Shown: piece by piece, positions 8,732 through 16,678 of the stretch | How the letters are laid out: every line of letters begins with the position of its first letter | Numbering within the stretch: the stretch's first letter is position 1 | Source: Lysinibacillus fusiformis | Lineage (GTDB): Bacteria > Bacillota > Bacilli > Bacillales_A > Planococcaceae | Assembly (NCBI RefSeq): GCF_007362955.1 | Contig: NZ_CP041696.1 | Coordinates: 2,852,001-2,916,000 of the forward strand | Direction of reading: 5' to 3' | Length of the DNA: 64,000 nt | Position numbers and translations under genes: made by a program | Notes under the pieces: model-generated | What the model was told of the DNA's origin: nothing | Seen by the model: the letters and a program-made list of their open reading frames with translations, nothing else | The model's database searches: none

Positions 8732-9691
8732 ATGTCAGCTAAAATTTATATACTTCATGAAAATGACGAATGGACAATTCATTTGATTAAGCGATTACAG
8801 GAGCAAAACCTTCCTTATGAGACATGGCATCTAGCAGAAGGCTTAGTGGATTTATCAGCAGAACCGCCAGAAGGAATATTTTATAGTCGTATGAGTGCCT
8901 CATCCCATACTCGTGGGCACGCATATGCACCTGAATTAACAGCAGCTGTGCTTGCATGGCTAGAATTTCATGGTAGAACCGTTATTAACGGTAGTCAAGC
9001 GTTACAATTAGAAATAAGTAAGGTCAATCAATATACAGCACTTGAAGCAGCGGGTATTCAAACACCAAAAACGATTGCAACTGCCGGTAAAAATCAGCTA
9101 GTAGAAGCAGCTAAAAAAATTGGTACGGCATCGTTCATTACAAAGCATAATCGTGCAGGTAAAGGTCTGGGGGTACAATTATTTCACTCAATAGAGGCAC
9201 TGGAAGCTTATGCACATAGTTCCAAGTTTGAATCACCTGTAGATGGTATCACGTTAGTACAACAATATATCAAGGCGCCTGTGCCCTACATTACACGCTG
9301 TGAATTTGTCGGTGGCAAATTTTTATATGCTGTTCGTGTTGATACATCAGAGGGCTTTGAACTTTGCCCTGCCGAAGCTTGTCAAATAGGTGATTTATAT
9401 TGCCCGGTAGGAGATCCTGTCACGCAGAAACCGAAGTTCTATATTGTGGATGATTTCCCGAGAGAACTAATAGAGCGCTATGAAGCATTTTTGGCACGTA
9501 ATAAAGTGCGTGTGGCAGGCATTGAATCGATTATTGATGAGGGTGGCAATGTTTTTACGTATGACGTGAATACAAACACAAATTATAATCTCGATGCCGA
9601 AAAGAAAGCCAATCAATACGGTATGTTAGCAGTTGCGAAATACTTAGGTGCAACATTACGTCAATATGAAAATGCATTACAAATGCTTTAA
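8732..9691 (+). CDS. RimK-like ATP-grasp ligase
   Basis: The 319-aa protein has an ATP-grasp layout. An N-terminal pre-ATP domain (about 1-95) is followed by a lid/ATP domain with KVNQYTALEAAGIQTPKT (about 98-113), FITKHNRAGKGLGVQLF (glycine-rich ATP loop, about 135-150) and a C-terminal Mg2+-binding segment GNVFTYDVNTNTNYN. This resembles RimK/alpha-L-glutamate ligases that form amide bonds using ATP and an amino acid. It lies 11 bases after the monooxygenase and shares its transcript. An ATP-dependent ligase between a flavin monooxygenase and its reductase suggests a conjugated substrate or product; this is inference. Confidence 0.8.
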   Translation: MSAKIYILHENDEWTIHLIKRLQEQNLPYETWHLAEGLVDLSAEPPEGIFYSRMSASSHTRGHAYAPELTAAVLAWLEFHGRTVINGSQALQLEISKVNQYTALEAAGIQTPKTIATAGKNQLVEAAKKIGTASFITKHNRAGKGLGVQLFHSIEALEAYAHSSKFESPVDGITLVQQYIKAPVPYITRCEFVGGKFLYAVRVDTSEGFELCPAEACQIGDLYCPVGDPVTQKPKFYIVDDFPRELIERYEAFLARNKVRVAGIESIIDEGGNVFTYDVNTNTNYNLDAEKKANQYGMLAVAKYLGATLRQYENALQML

Positions 9692-9757
9692 GGCCGTTTT
9701 CGAATAGGCATGTGCAAAGGAGAAACAATAAATATAGGCTTAAAAGGAGTGGTTAAG

Positions 9758-10291
9758 GTGACAAAAGTAGTGATTATTAATGGCAGTAATACAAGAGATT
9801 CACGTGTTACGGGGGTGCATGAAAAGGTAGAGCTCTTTTTCAAGGCACAAAGAGTAGCGGTTCATACCAACTATGTGCACGAATTACCGCCAGCAGATTT
9901 AATCAAGGCCAATTTTGCCAGTGAGGCAATTATAGCTGAAAATAAATTAGTAGAGGAAGCCGATATTGTCGTAATCATAACGCCGATTTATAAAGCCTCC
10001 TACACGGGGATTTTAAAAACCTATTTAGATTTATTGCCTCAAAAAGCATTGGAGGGTAAAACGATCTTACCAATAGCAGTGGGTGGTTCAATCGGACATT
10101 TGCTTGCATTAGAATACGCCCTAAAGCCAGTTTTGGCCGTTTTAGGAGCCACAGATATTGCACATTCGGTATATATCATTGACAAGCAAATTATTCGATT
10201 AGAAGATGGTGGCTTTGCAGTTGAGGAAGAAGCTATTAAACGTCTAGATGGAGAATTAAACAAGTTACAGCAGATTGCTACCGTTAATTAA
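9758..10291 (+). CDS. ssuE: NAD(P)H-dependent FMN reductase, SsuE-type
   Basis: The 177-aa flavodoxin-fold protein starts MTKVVIINGSNTRDSRV (FMN phosphate loop) and carries ITPIYKASYTGILKTYLDLL, PIAVGGSIGHLLALEYALKP, both characteristic of SsuE. It would supply FMNH2 to the monooxygenase at 7674. I use GTG 9758 (behind AAGGAGT, 8-base spacing), because the family begins right before the first beta strand; an ATG at 9710 would add 16 unlikely residues. Last gene of the operon; no clear T-tailed plus-strand terminator is seen. Confidence 0.88.
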   Translation: MTKVVIINGSNTRDSRVTGVHEKVELFFKAQRVAVHTNYVHELPPADLIKANFASEAIIAENKLVEEADIVVIITPIYKASYTGILKTYLDLLPQKALEGKTILPIAVGGSIGHLLALEYALKPVLAVLGATDIAHSVYIIDKQIIRLEDGGFAVEEEAIKRLDGELNKLQQIATVN

Positions 10292-10356
10292 AAAAGTGAT
10301 TTCCAACATTGCATTATTAGGCATCGTTTTGTTTTAATGTGTTAAATAAAAATAAC

Positions 10357-10389
10357 AGCGCATCATAGAAGAATATCCCATGATGCGCT
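10357..10389 (-). terminator. Terminator for the minus-strand small gene
   Basis: AGCGCATCAT (10357-10366) pairs perfectly with ATGATGCGCT (10380-10389). On the minus strand it is followed by a T-rich run. It could also stop plus-strand transcription weakly. Confidence 0.6.
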
Positions 10390-10394
10390 ATCTA

Positions 10395-10559
10395 TTAATT
10401 TGCTTCAGGTTCGTCCAGTGAAGTTTCCTTCTCTAATGTTGCTGTAGAAAGGAATAAGAAAGCTTCATCTTGCAATAACAAAATTTTCTCTTCACAAATA
10501 CCATGCGCTAATGGTCCTGAAAAAATGGATTCCCACCAAGTTCCTGTTGTCGTTGTCAT
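10395..10559 (-). CDS. Small hypothetical protein, 54 aa
   Basis: The minus-strand reading frame starts MTTTTGTWWESIFSGP and ends DEPEAN. It has a GGGGGCG stretch 7 bases before the ATG and a matching hairpin terminator right after the stop, which together make a real gene likely. It is acidic at the C-terminus and has no signal peptide or membrane segment. I do not recognise a family. Confidence 0.5.
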   Translation of the reverse strand: MTTTTGTWWESIFSGPLAHGICEEKILLLQDEAFLFLSTATLEKETSLDEPEAN

Positions 10560-10784
10560 TATCTACGCCCCCGTTTCAATTCATCCATATGTAATTGTAT
10601 ATTTCCCGAGATCAAAAAAAGTAAAACATACTCTACATAACTTCAACTTTTGATTTTTTCAGCCACATCACCTATTTCAGAAAGAGGATTTTTGGTCTTC
10701 GATGTTGTATCGTATAGACAATGATAGTTTGTTTCAAAAAGACAAAACTATGTATGCCATTATAAAAAAGAGGGGTGTTTTTTT

Positions 10785-12173
10785 ATGAATTTTACGACAC
10801 AAGATGTTGAAAATATGATTGCAGAACAACGCACATTTTACTTCTCACGCGCGACAAAAGATGCGAAGTTTCGAAAAGCGCAATTATTGAAATTAAAGAA
10901 AACCATTTTAAAACATGAAAAAGATGTCCTAAATGCATTATATTTAGATTTGCGAAAAAGTGAATTTGAGGCATATGCAACAGAGGTTGGCATTGTTCTC
11001 GATAGCATTTCTTATATGGTGAAGCATGTGGAAGAATGGATGAAGCCAGAAGCTGTAAAAACCCCAATACAGTATCAGATGGGGAAAAGTTTCATTGTTC
11101 GAGAGCCATATGGAGTTACATTGATCATTGGACCTTTTAATTATCCATTTCAACTTGTCATGGAGCCATTAATTGGTGCAATCATTGGCGGGAATACTGC
11201 CATAGTAAAGCCATCTGAAACATCGGTGCATACAGCAGCAATTATCAAAAAAATAATAGAGGAAACGTTTGATTCCTCCTATGTTCGTGTTGTGGAAGGC
11301 GAAAAGGAAGAGGTTACAGCGCTTATTCATGCCTCATTTGATTATATCTTTTTTACAGGAAGCGTGGCGGTTGGGAAAGTAGTAGCAAGAGCAGCGGCTG
11401 AACGTTTAACACCGATTGCACTTGAACTTGGTGGTAAAAGCCCAGCGATAGTCGATCAAACAGCCAATTTAGAAGTAGCTGCAAAAAGACTAGCATGGGG
11501 TAAATTTACAAATACGGGTCAAACATGTGTAGCACCAGATTATGTGCTCGTTCATAAAGATGTCTATGAACAATTTATAAAATTGTTAAAAGATACGATT
11601 CGTTCTTATTACGGGAAAAATGCCCTGAAAAGTCCTGATTACGGTCGTATTGTGAGTACTAGACAATTTGATCGCTTGCAACAGATTTTAGTGGAAGAGC
11701 GTGATGTGATTACGTACGGCGGTCGATCAGATCGAGATGATTTATATATGGAGCCTACGATTATTGAACAGGTAAAATGGTCAAGCCCTTCAATGCAGGA
11801 TGAACTATTTGGACCGATTTTACCGGTTATGATGTATGATGATTTGCGTCTTGCTATTCATCAAATTCGTCAATTACCAAAGCCATTAGCGGCATATTTT
11901 TTCTCTGAACATGAGAAAGCTATCCAATATTTTTTAGAAGAGCTACCTTTTGGTGGTGGCTGTATAAACGATACGATCACACATGTTGGAAATCTCCATT
12001 TGCCGTTTGGAGGCGTAGGTCCTTCAGGCGTAAAAGCCTATCATGGTAAGGCAAGTTTTGAAAATTTTACACACCCAAAATCAATCTTAAAAAAATCATC
12101 GAAGCTCGAAACGAATGTTCTTTTCCCACCATATAAACAAAAGGTTAAGCTTGTCCGTACTATTATGAAATAA
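10785..12173 (+). CDS. Aldehyde dehydrogenase, class 3-like (YwdH type)
   Basis: The 462-aa NAD(P)-dependent aldehyde dehydrogenase lacks the N-terminal arm of the 490-500 aa classes, as in class 3/fatty aldehyde enzymes. Visible motifs are IIGPFNYPFQLVMEPLIGAI, the FTGSVAVGK NAD loop, the catalytic Glu in LELGGKSPAIVD and the catalytic Cys in FTNTGQTCVAPDY. It oxidises medium/long-chain or aromatic aldehydes to acids; the substrate is not predictable. B. subtilis YwdH is the likely counterpart. The ribosome site GAGGGG precedes ATG 10785. Monocistronic. Confidence 0.92.
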   Translation: MNFTTQDVENMIAEQRTFYFSRATKDAKFRKAQLLKLKKTILKHEKDVLNALYLDLRKSEFEAYATEVGIVLDSISYMVKHVEEWMKPEAVKTPIQYQMGKSFIVREPYGVTLIIGPFNYPFQLVMEPLIGAIIGGNTAIVKPSETSVHTAAIIKKIIEETFDSSYVRVVEGEKEEVTALIHASFDYIFFTGSVAVGKVVARAAAERLTPIALELGGKSPAIVDQTANLEVAAKRLAWGKFTNTGQTCVAPDYVLVHKDVYEQFIKLLKDTIRSYYGKNALKSPDYGRIVSTRQFDRLQQILVEERDVITYGGRSDRDDLYMEPTIIEQVKWSSPSMQDELFGPILPVMMYDDLRLAIHQIRQLPKPLAAYFFSEHEKAIQYFLEELPFGGGCINDTITHVGNLHLPFGGVGPSGVKAYHGKASFENFTHPKSILKKSSKLETNVLFPPYKQKVKLVRTIMK

Positions 12174-12180
12174 TGTTAGT

Positions 12181-12213
12181 GGAGGTGTCTGGTCACTATT
12201 TTGGGACACCTCC
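12181..12213 (+). terminator. Hairpin after the aldehyde dehydrogenase gene
   Basis: GGAGGTGTC (12181-12189) pairs with GACACCTCC (12205-12213). The following T content is poor. Confidence 0.5.
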
Positions 12214-12218
12214 ATCTG

Positions 12219-12347
12219 TTAATTTACAATAGTAGGTAATTTTATTTTTATGGTTGTACCGCATTTATTTTACTTTCAATGGCGATGGTTTCACCGTGAT
12301 CCTGAATTATCTTATCTGTAATAATCATTCCAAGACCTGTACCATTT
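12219..12347 (-). pseudogene. Remnant of a sensor histidine kinase C-terminus (HATPase G2 box), frameshifted
   Basis: On the minus strand the sequence reads NGTGLGMIITDKIIQDHGET, then IAIESKINA, and after a shift of frame GTTIKIKLPTIVN and a stop. This is the G2 box and last two strands of a HATPase_c domain as found in sporulation-type kinases. Upstream of NGTGLG the frame is closed by stops. It is therefore only the last 40 or so residues of a lost kinase gene, with one frameshift. Confidence 0.7.
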
Positions 12348-13003
12348 CATTAAGATCAATACATAAACTGTGTTAAAATACGTTATAAATCCAGGCGATA
12401 CTAGTAAGTTACAAAGACAAAGGTCTCAAAATACTGGGTATGAAGTATGTTTTCTGCTGAAATACGGTGATAATAATTTAAAACAAAGAAACAATACCAA
12501 GGATCGTATTAATTTTAAGGGATTGATAAATCGTTATTAATAATAAGTAAAAATAAAACATACTAAATTAATCATGGAAAAGCTAATGAAATGAAATCGA
12601 TATACACAACCTGCGAAAATAATGAGCCATTGTATTACTGGTAGTGGCCTTTAAAGCTTTACCTAAAGAACACGAACATTACACCGATTAGAACCTCGAG
12701 GTTGTAAATAACTTAAACATGACGAGCACATCATAAGCAAAAATAGCAGTCACCAAAAACAATTTTATTACGCATAGGTAATAGGACAATTTGATGCAAG
12801 GTCTGCACCTCAAATTCTACAACGATATTCACCATCCATACATGATTTGGTGTTGTCGATAAATGACGATTTTTGATAAGAAAGGCAAAATTCAATATAT
12901 TATTAAAATGGTAGCGTTTTCATCAAAAAAACGTATCTTGAAGCATTTCATTTATGGGCGAATAAGTAGTAAAATGAATTCATTAGAATGTGGGGGTATT
13001 CGA
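12348..13003. other. Gene-free, apparently decayed stretch
   Basis: About 650 bases upstream of murE hold no reading frame with a ribosome site and recognisable protein. Short open frames exist in several phases but are broken by stops. Together with the kinase remnant next to it, the stretch looks like the relic of a deleted or inserted segment. No promoter for murE could be placed with confidence. Confidence 0.5.
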
Positions 13004-13022
13004 TTTGTCATTTTTTGTCGAA
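13004..13022 (+). promoter_or_regulatory. Tandem Spo0A-like boxes upstream of murE
   Basis: TTTGTCATT at 13004-13012 and TTTGTCGAA at 13014-13022 are direct repeats at 10-base spacing. The second matches the known Spo0A box TTTGTCRAA exactly, the first differs at the seventh position. The site lies 50 bases before the murE start codon, too close for the activator geometry seen at 32910, so repression or read-through control is more likely. Confidence 0.5.
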
Positions 13023-13071
13023 AAAACAAAGGTGATGAAATGAGTGTTGAGATTGATTGGAGGACTATGAA

Positions 13072-14538
13072 ATGTATGCAGAGGAATTGTTAAGTGCATT
13101 ACCTTTGAAAAAAATTATTGGAGAGCTACCAGACCAGGTCAGTGATATTGTGATCGATTCTCGTAGTGTGCAACCAAATAGTATGTTTGTTTGCATTAAA
13201 GGTTACACAGTAGACGGTCATGACTATGCGGAGAAGGCTGTAGAAGGTGGCGCAACAATTGTGTTGACTGAACGTGAATTACCGTTAGCGAATACGATTG
13301 CACAAGTTATTGTAAAAGATACGGAACGCGCAGTTGGCTTAATAGCGGCTAAGTTTTTTGATTATCCATCGAAGGATATTACAATGATTGGTGTGACAGG
13401 AACAAATGGTAAAACATCAGTAACGGGTATCATTCAAAATATTATGCATGGTATGGGCGAGAAGTCTGCACTATCTGGAACAATTGGCTTTAATTTGAAT
13501 GGTATTTTATATGAATCTGCAAACACTACGAGCGATGCGTTATCGACCCAACAAATGATTTTTCGTGCAAAGATGGAAGGCTGTCGATTAATGACAATGG
13601 AAGTCTCTTCACATGGTTTAGCCCTTGGGCGTTTAGCTGGTGTTGATTATGACGTAGCTATTTTTACGAATCTAACACATGATCATCTTGATTTCCATGG
13701 TACGATGGAAGAATACGGCCATGCCAAAGGCTTATTATTCTCCCAACTTGGACAAGATTTAGAAAAGAATAAATACGTGGTGTTGAATGCAGATGATGCT
13801 TGGTCTGAGCGCTATGCAGCGATGACACCATTCCCTGTATGGACGTATGGTTTAAAAAATGAAACGGCCGATTTCCGCGCCATTAACTGTGAGTACCATG
13901 ACTATATGACCTCTTTTGACGTGGTTATGCCAGAAGGTACATACGCTGTCAAAATGCAATTGCTTGGGGAGTTCAATATTTATAATGTACTTGCAGCGAT
14001 GGTTGCTTTTTACGGTCGCGGCTACTCAATGGAAACAATTATTGAGCAAATTGAACAACTACCGCCAGTTAAAGGACGAATGGAGAAGGTCTGTTCAGAT
14101 TTACCCGTACAAATTTTTGTCGATTATGCGCATACACCCGATGCTATCGAAAAAGCGATTGCTGCGGCTAAGCCGTATAAAAAAGGTAAACTGATTTTCT
14201 TAGTAGGTACAGGCGGAAATCGCGATAAAACAAAGCGTCCAGCGATGGCAGAAAAGGCATCATCAGCAGATTATGTTATTTTAACGACCGATGATCCTCG
14301 CTATGAAGATTACGATAGTATTACGGGAGATCTTGCAAAAGGAATGCTACATAACAATTATGCACGTATTGGTGACCGTGCTGAAGCAGTCCGACATGCA
14401 ATTGCTGTAGCTGAACCAGGTGATATGATTATTTTTGCGGGTAAAGGTCATGAAGATTATCAAATTATTGAAAACACGAAATATCCGCATAGCGATGCAG
14501 AAATCGCTGTAGAAGCGGGACGATTAAAATTTGTCTAA
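13072..14538 (+). CDS. murE: UDP-MurNAc-L-Ala-D-Glu ligase (MurE), DDPR type, candidate L-lysine ligase
   Basis: Cytoplasmic Mur ligase adding the third amino acid of the peptidoglycan stem peptide. The 488 residues show the N-terminal UDP-binding SDIVIDSRSVQPNSMFVCI, the P-loop GVTGTNGKTSVT (about 108-119), NTTSDALSTQQM substrate segment, and the C-terminal YAHTPDAIEKAI and HEDYQI motifs. The third-residue selectivity motif reads DDPR (about 406-409) rather than the DNPR usual in meso-DAP enzymes. DDPR occurs in Thermotoga MurE, which adds lysine. Neighbouring residues (LAKGMLHNNY) also recall Staphylococcus-type L-Lys enzymes. The start ATG 13072 has GGAGG 8 bases upstream. It is outside any cell-wall cluster. 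Confidence 0.93.
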   Translation: MYAEELLSALPLKKIIGELPDQVSDIVIDSRSVQPNSMFVCIKGYTVDGHDYAEKAVEGGATIVLTERELPLANTIAQVIVKDTERAVGLIAAKFFDYPSKDITMIGVTGTNGKTSVTGIIQNIMHGMGEKSALSGTIGFNLNGILYESANTTSDALSTQQMIFRAKMEGCRLMTMEVSSHGLALGRLAGVDYDVAIFTNLTHDHLDFHGTMEEYGHAKGLLFSQLGQDLEKNKYVVLNADDAWSERYAAMTPFPVWTYGLKNETADFRAINCEYHDYMTSFDVVMPEGTYAVKMQLLGEFNIYNVLAAMVAFYGRGYSMETIIEQIEQLPPVKGRMEKVCSDLPVQIFVDYAHTPDAIEKAIAAAKPYKKGKLIFLVGTGGNRDKTKRPAMAEKASSADYVILTTDDPRYEDYDSITGDLAKGMLHNNYARIGDRAEAVRHAIAVAEPGDMIIFAGKGHEDYQIIENTKYPHSDAEIAVEAGRLKFV

Positions 14539-14636
14539 CTTTATTTTATCGAAGCTTCTTACTCCTATAGTTGGAGAGAGATTTTAAATGAAGTGATCCA
14601 GAAGAACAGCAATTTGTTAAAGCCTTGAGTTTATAG

Positions 14637-14674
14637 AGAAACCTTTTAGTGAGTGACTAAGAGGTTTTCTTTTT
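14637..14674 (+). terminator. Terminator after murE
   Basis: AGAAACCTTTTAGT (14637-14650) pairs with ACTAAGAGGTTTTCT (14656-14670), with one bulge, then T. Confidence 0.8.
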
Positions 14675-14754
14675 GGAGAATTCATGTAAAAAGGTTGTAC
14701 GAAAGGCAAGTCTTCTTTTATTATTAGTAGGTATGAAAAAAGGAGAATGACGAG

Positions 14755-16332
14755 ATGACTTCAAATTTAGAAAAAGATATATTAGCACGACGTACATTCG
14801 CCATCATCAGTCACCCTGATGCTGGGAAAACGACGATTACAGAAAAGCTTTTACTATTTGGTGGTGCGATTCGTGACGCTGGGACAGTAAAAGGGAAAAA
14901 ATCAGGAAAGTTCGCAACATCTGACTGGATGGAAATCGAAAAGCAACGTGGGATTTCAGTAACATCTTCAGTCATGCAATTCGATTATAATGGTTCACGT
15001 GTGAATATTTTAGACACACCAGGGCACCAAGATTTCTCTGAGGATACGTATCGTACTTTAATGGCAGTGGACAGTGCTGTCATGGTTGTGGATGCAGCAA
15101 AAGGGATTGAGGCTCAAACATTAAAACTATTCAAAGTTTGTAAAATGCGAGGTATCCCTATTTTTACCTTTATCAATAAGTTAGACCGTCAAGGTAAGGA
15201 GCCACTTGAGCTGATTGAGGAGCTTGAAGAGGTACTTGGCATTCACGCTTACCCTATGAACTGGCCAATTGGTATGGGGAAAGAATTTCTCGGTATATAT
15301 GACCGTTATAATAAGCGTATCGAGCAGTTCCGTACAGAAGAGGGAGAACGATTCCTACCAATCGATGAGGAAGGCGCTCTAGCTGTGGATCACCCGATGA
15401 AAGTCACTTCATATTACGCTCAAGCGATGGATGATATCATGCTACTTGATGAAGCGGGTAATGAATATTCAGAAGAAAAAATTCGACGTGGAGAATTAAC
15501 ACCTGTATTCTTTGGTTCAGCCTTAACAAACTTCGGGGTACAAACTTTCCTTGAAACGTATTTGCAGTTTGCACCAACACCACAACCGCGTATCACTGAG
15601 GATGAGCAATTTATTGATCCAGTGGAGTATGGGGATTTTTCGGGCTTCATTTTCAAAATTCAAGCCAATATGAATCCTGCACACCGTGACCGCATTGCCT
15701 TCGTACGTATCGTATCTGGTAAGTTTGAGCGTGGTATGAATATGACCTTGTCGCGTACTGGTAAATCTTTCAAAGTGACGCAGTCTACACAATTCTTAGC
15801 GGATGATCGTGAAACAGTTGACGAAGCAGTAGCGGGAGATATCATTGGTTTGTATGATACAGGTACGTATCAAATTGGTGATACAGTCGTAGGTGGTAAG
15901 AAAACATTCCAATTTGAAAAATTACCACAGTTCACACCAGAGTTATTTGTCCGTGTGACGGCGAAAAATGTCATGAAATCGAAACAGTTCCATAAAGGAA
16001 TTCTACAATTAGTGCAAGAAGGTGCGATTCAATACTATAAAACGTTGCATACAGAAGAAGTTATTCTTGGTGCAGTCGGTCAATTACAATTTGAGGTATT
16101 TGAGCACCGCATGAAAAACGAATATAATGTTGAAGTAAAAATGGAGCCGATTGGTTCTAAAATTGCACGCTGGATTGAAAACGAGGACGATGTCAAAGAA
16201 TCAATGTCTTCAGGTCGTTCTATGCTAGTAAAAGATCGCTTTGACAATTATGTATTCTTATTTGAAAATGAATTTGCTATGCGCTGGTTCGCTGATAAAA
16301 ACGAACACATAAAATTGTATAGTCTATTGTAA
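14755..16332 (+). CDS. prfC: Peptide chain release factor 3
   Basis: Translational GTPase that recycles RF1/RF2 from the ribosome after termination. The 525-aa protein has G1 [15 protein letters not shown] (about 20-34), the switch [14 protein letters not shown]3 [21 protein letters not shown]4 NKLDR, and the RF3-specific domains 2-3 with [19 protein letters not shown] and MRWFADKN near the end. The length fits the family (about 525-530 aa). The ribosome site AAAAGGAG precedes ATG 14755. It is a stand-alone unit flanked by terminators. RF3 is absent from several bacilli, so its presence is a useful marker. Confidence 0.95.
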   Translation: MTSNLEKDILARRTFAIISHPDAGKTTITEKLLLFGGAIRDAGTVKGKKSGKFATSDWMEIEKQRGISVTSSVMQFDYNGSRVNILDTPGHQDFSEDTYRTLMAVDSAVMVVDAAKGIEAQTLKLFKVCKMRGIPIFTFINKLDRQGKEPLELIEELEEVLGIHAYPMNWPIGMGKEFLGIYDRYNKRIEQFRTEEGERFLPIDEEGALAVDHPMKVTSYYAQAMDDIMLLDEAGNEYSEEKIRRGELTPVFFGSALTNFGVQTFLETYLQFAPTPQPRITEDEQFIDPVEYGDFSGFIFKIQANMNPAHRDRIAFVRIVSGKFERGMNMTLSRTGKSFKVTQSTQFLADDRETVDEAVAGDIIGLYDTGTYQIGDTVVGGKKTFQFEKLPQFTPELFVRVTAKNVMKSKQFHKGILQLVQEGAIQYYKTLHTEEVILGAVGQLQFEVFEHRMKNEYNVEVKMEPIGSKIARWIENEDDVKESMSSGRSMLVKDRFDNYVFLFENEFAMRWFADKNEHIKLYSLL

Positions 16333-16337
16333 AATAA

Positions 16338-16374
16338 AAACACGAATCGACATTTACGCGATTCGTGTTTTTTT
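16338..16374 (+). terminator. Terminator after prfC
   Basis: AAACACGAATCG (16338-16349) pairs perfectly with CGATTCGTGTTT (16359-16370), extended by T to 16374. Confidence 0.85.
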
Positions 16375-16442
16375 ACAAGGAAAAACGGTGATAGGTGTTG
16401 AATATATACAGTATTAGGAAAAACTAATGGGTACCAATCTTC

Positions 16443-16555
16443 AACCCAGCAAGCGTGAATGATAATGAAGATTTAATCCTCAGTAAGTGTTCGCTAAAGC
16501 ATACATAATAAAATCTTCGCTTAACGTCAGTGGCATGTGAGACACCACTTGGGTT
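16443..16555. repeat. Multi-stem intergenic element (three-way-junction-like)
   Basis: The outer stem AACCCA (16443-16448) pairs with TGGGTT (16550-16555). Inside are two hairpins, AAGATTT/AAATCTT (16468-16474 with 16511-16517) and AGTGG/CCACT (16529-16533 with 16545-16549). A similarly built element lies at 21234-21304. The element is in the gap between prfC and the RND gene and has no reading frame. Confidence 0.4.
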
Positions 16556-16678
16556 CCGGACTATTTATTGGTAAGTAGAAGGAAAATAAAGTTTTCGTCA
16601 ATTTAAATTTCACTTTATAAAAAATTCTCCTTTTCGGCAATCATACTAAGGAAGAGAAGAAAAAGGAGTTTATACAAT

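Noticed and set aside
12863..13093. A 76-codon frame before murE
   Set aside because: It has no ribosome site, contains the Spo0A-box region and overlaps the murE start in another frame.
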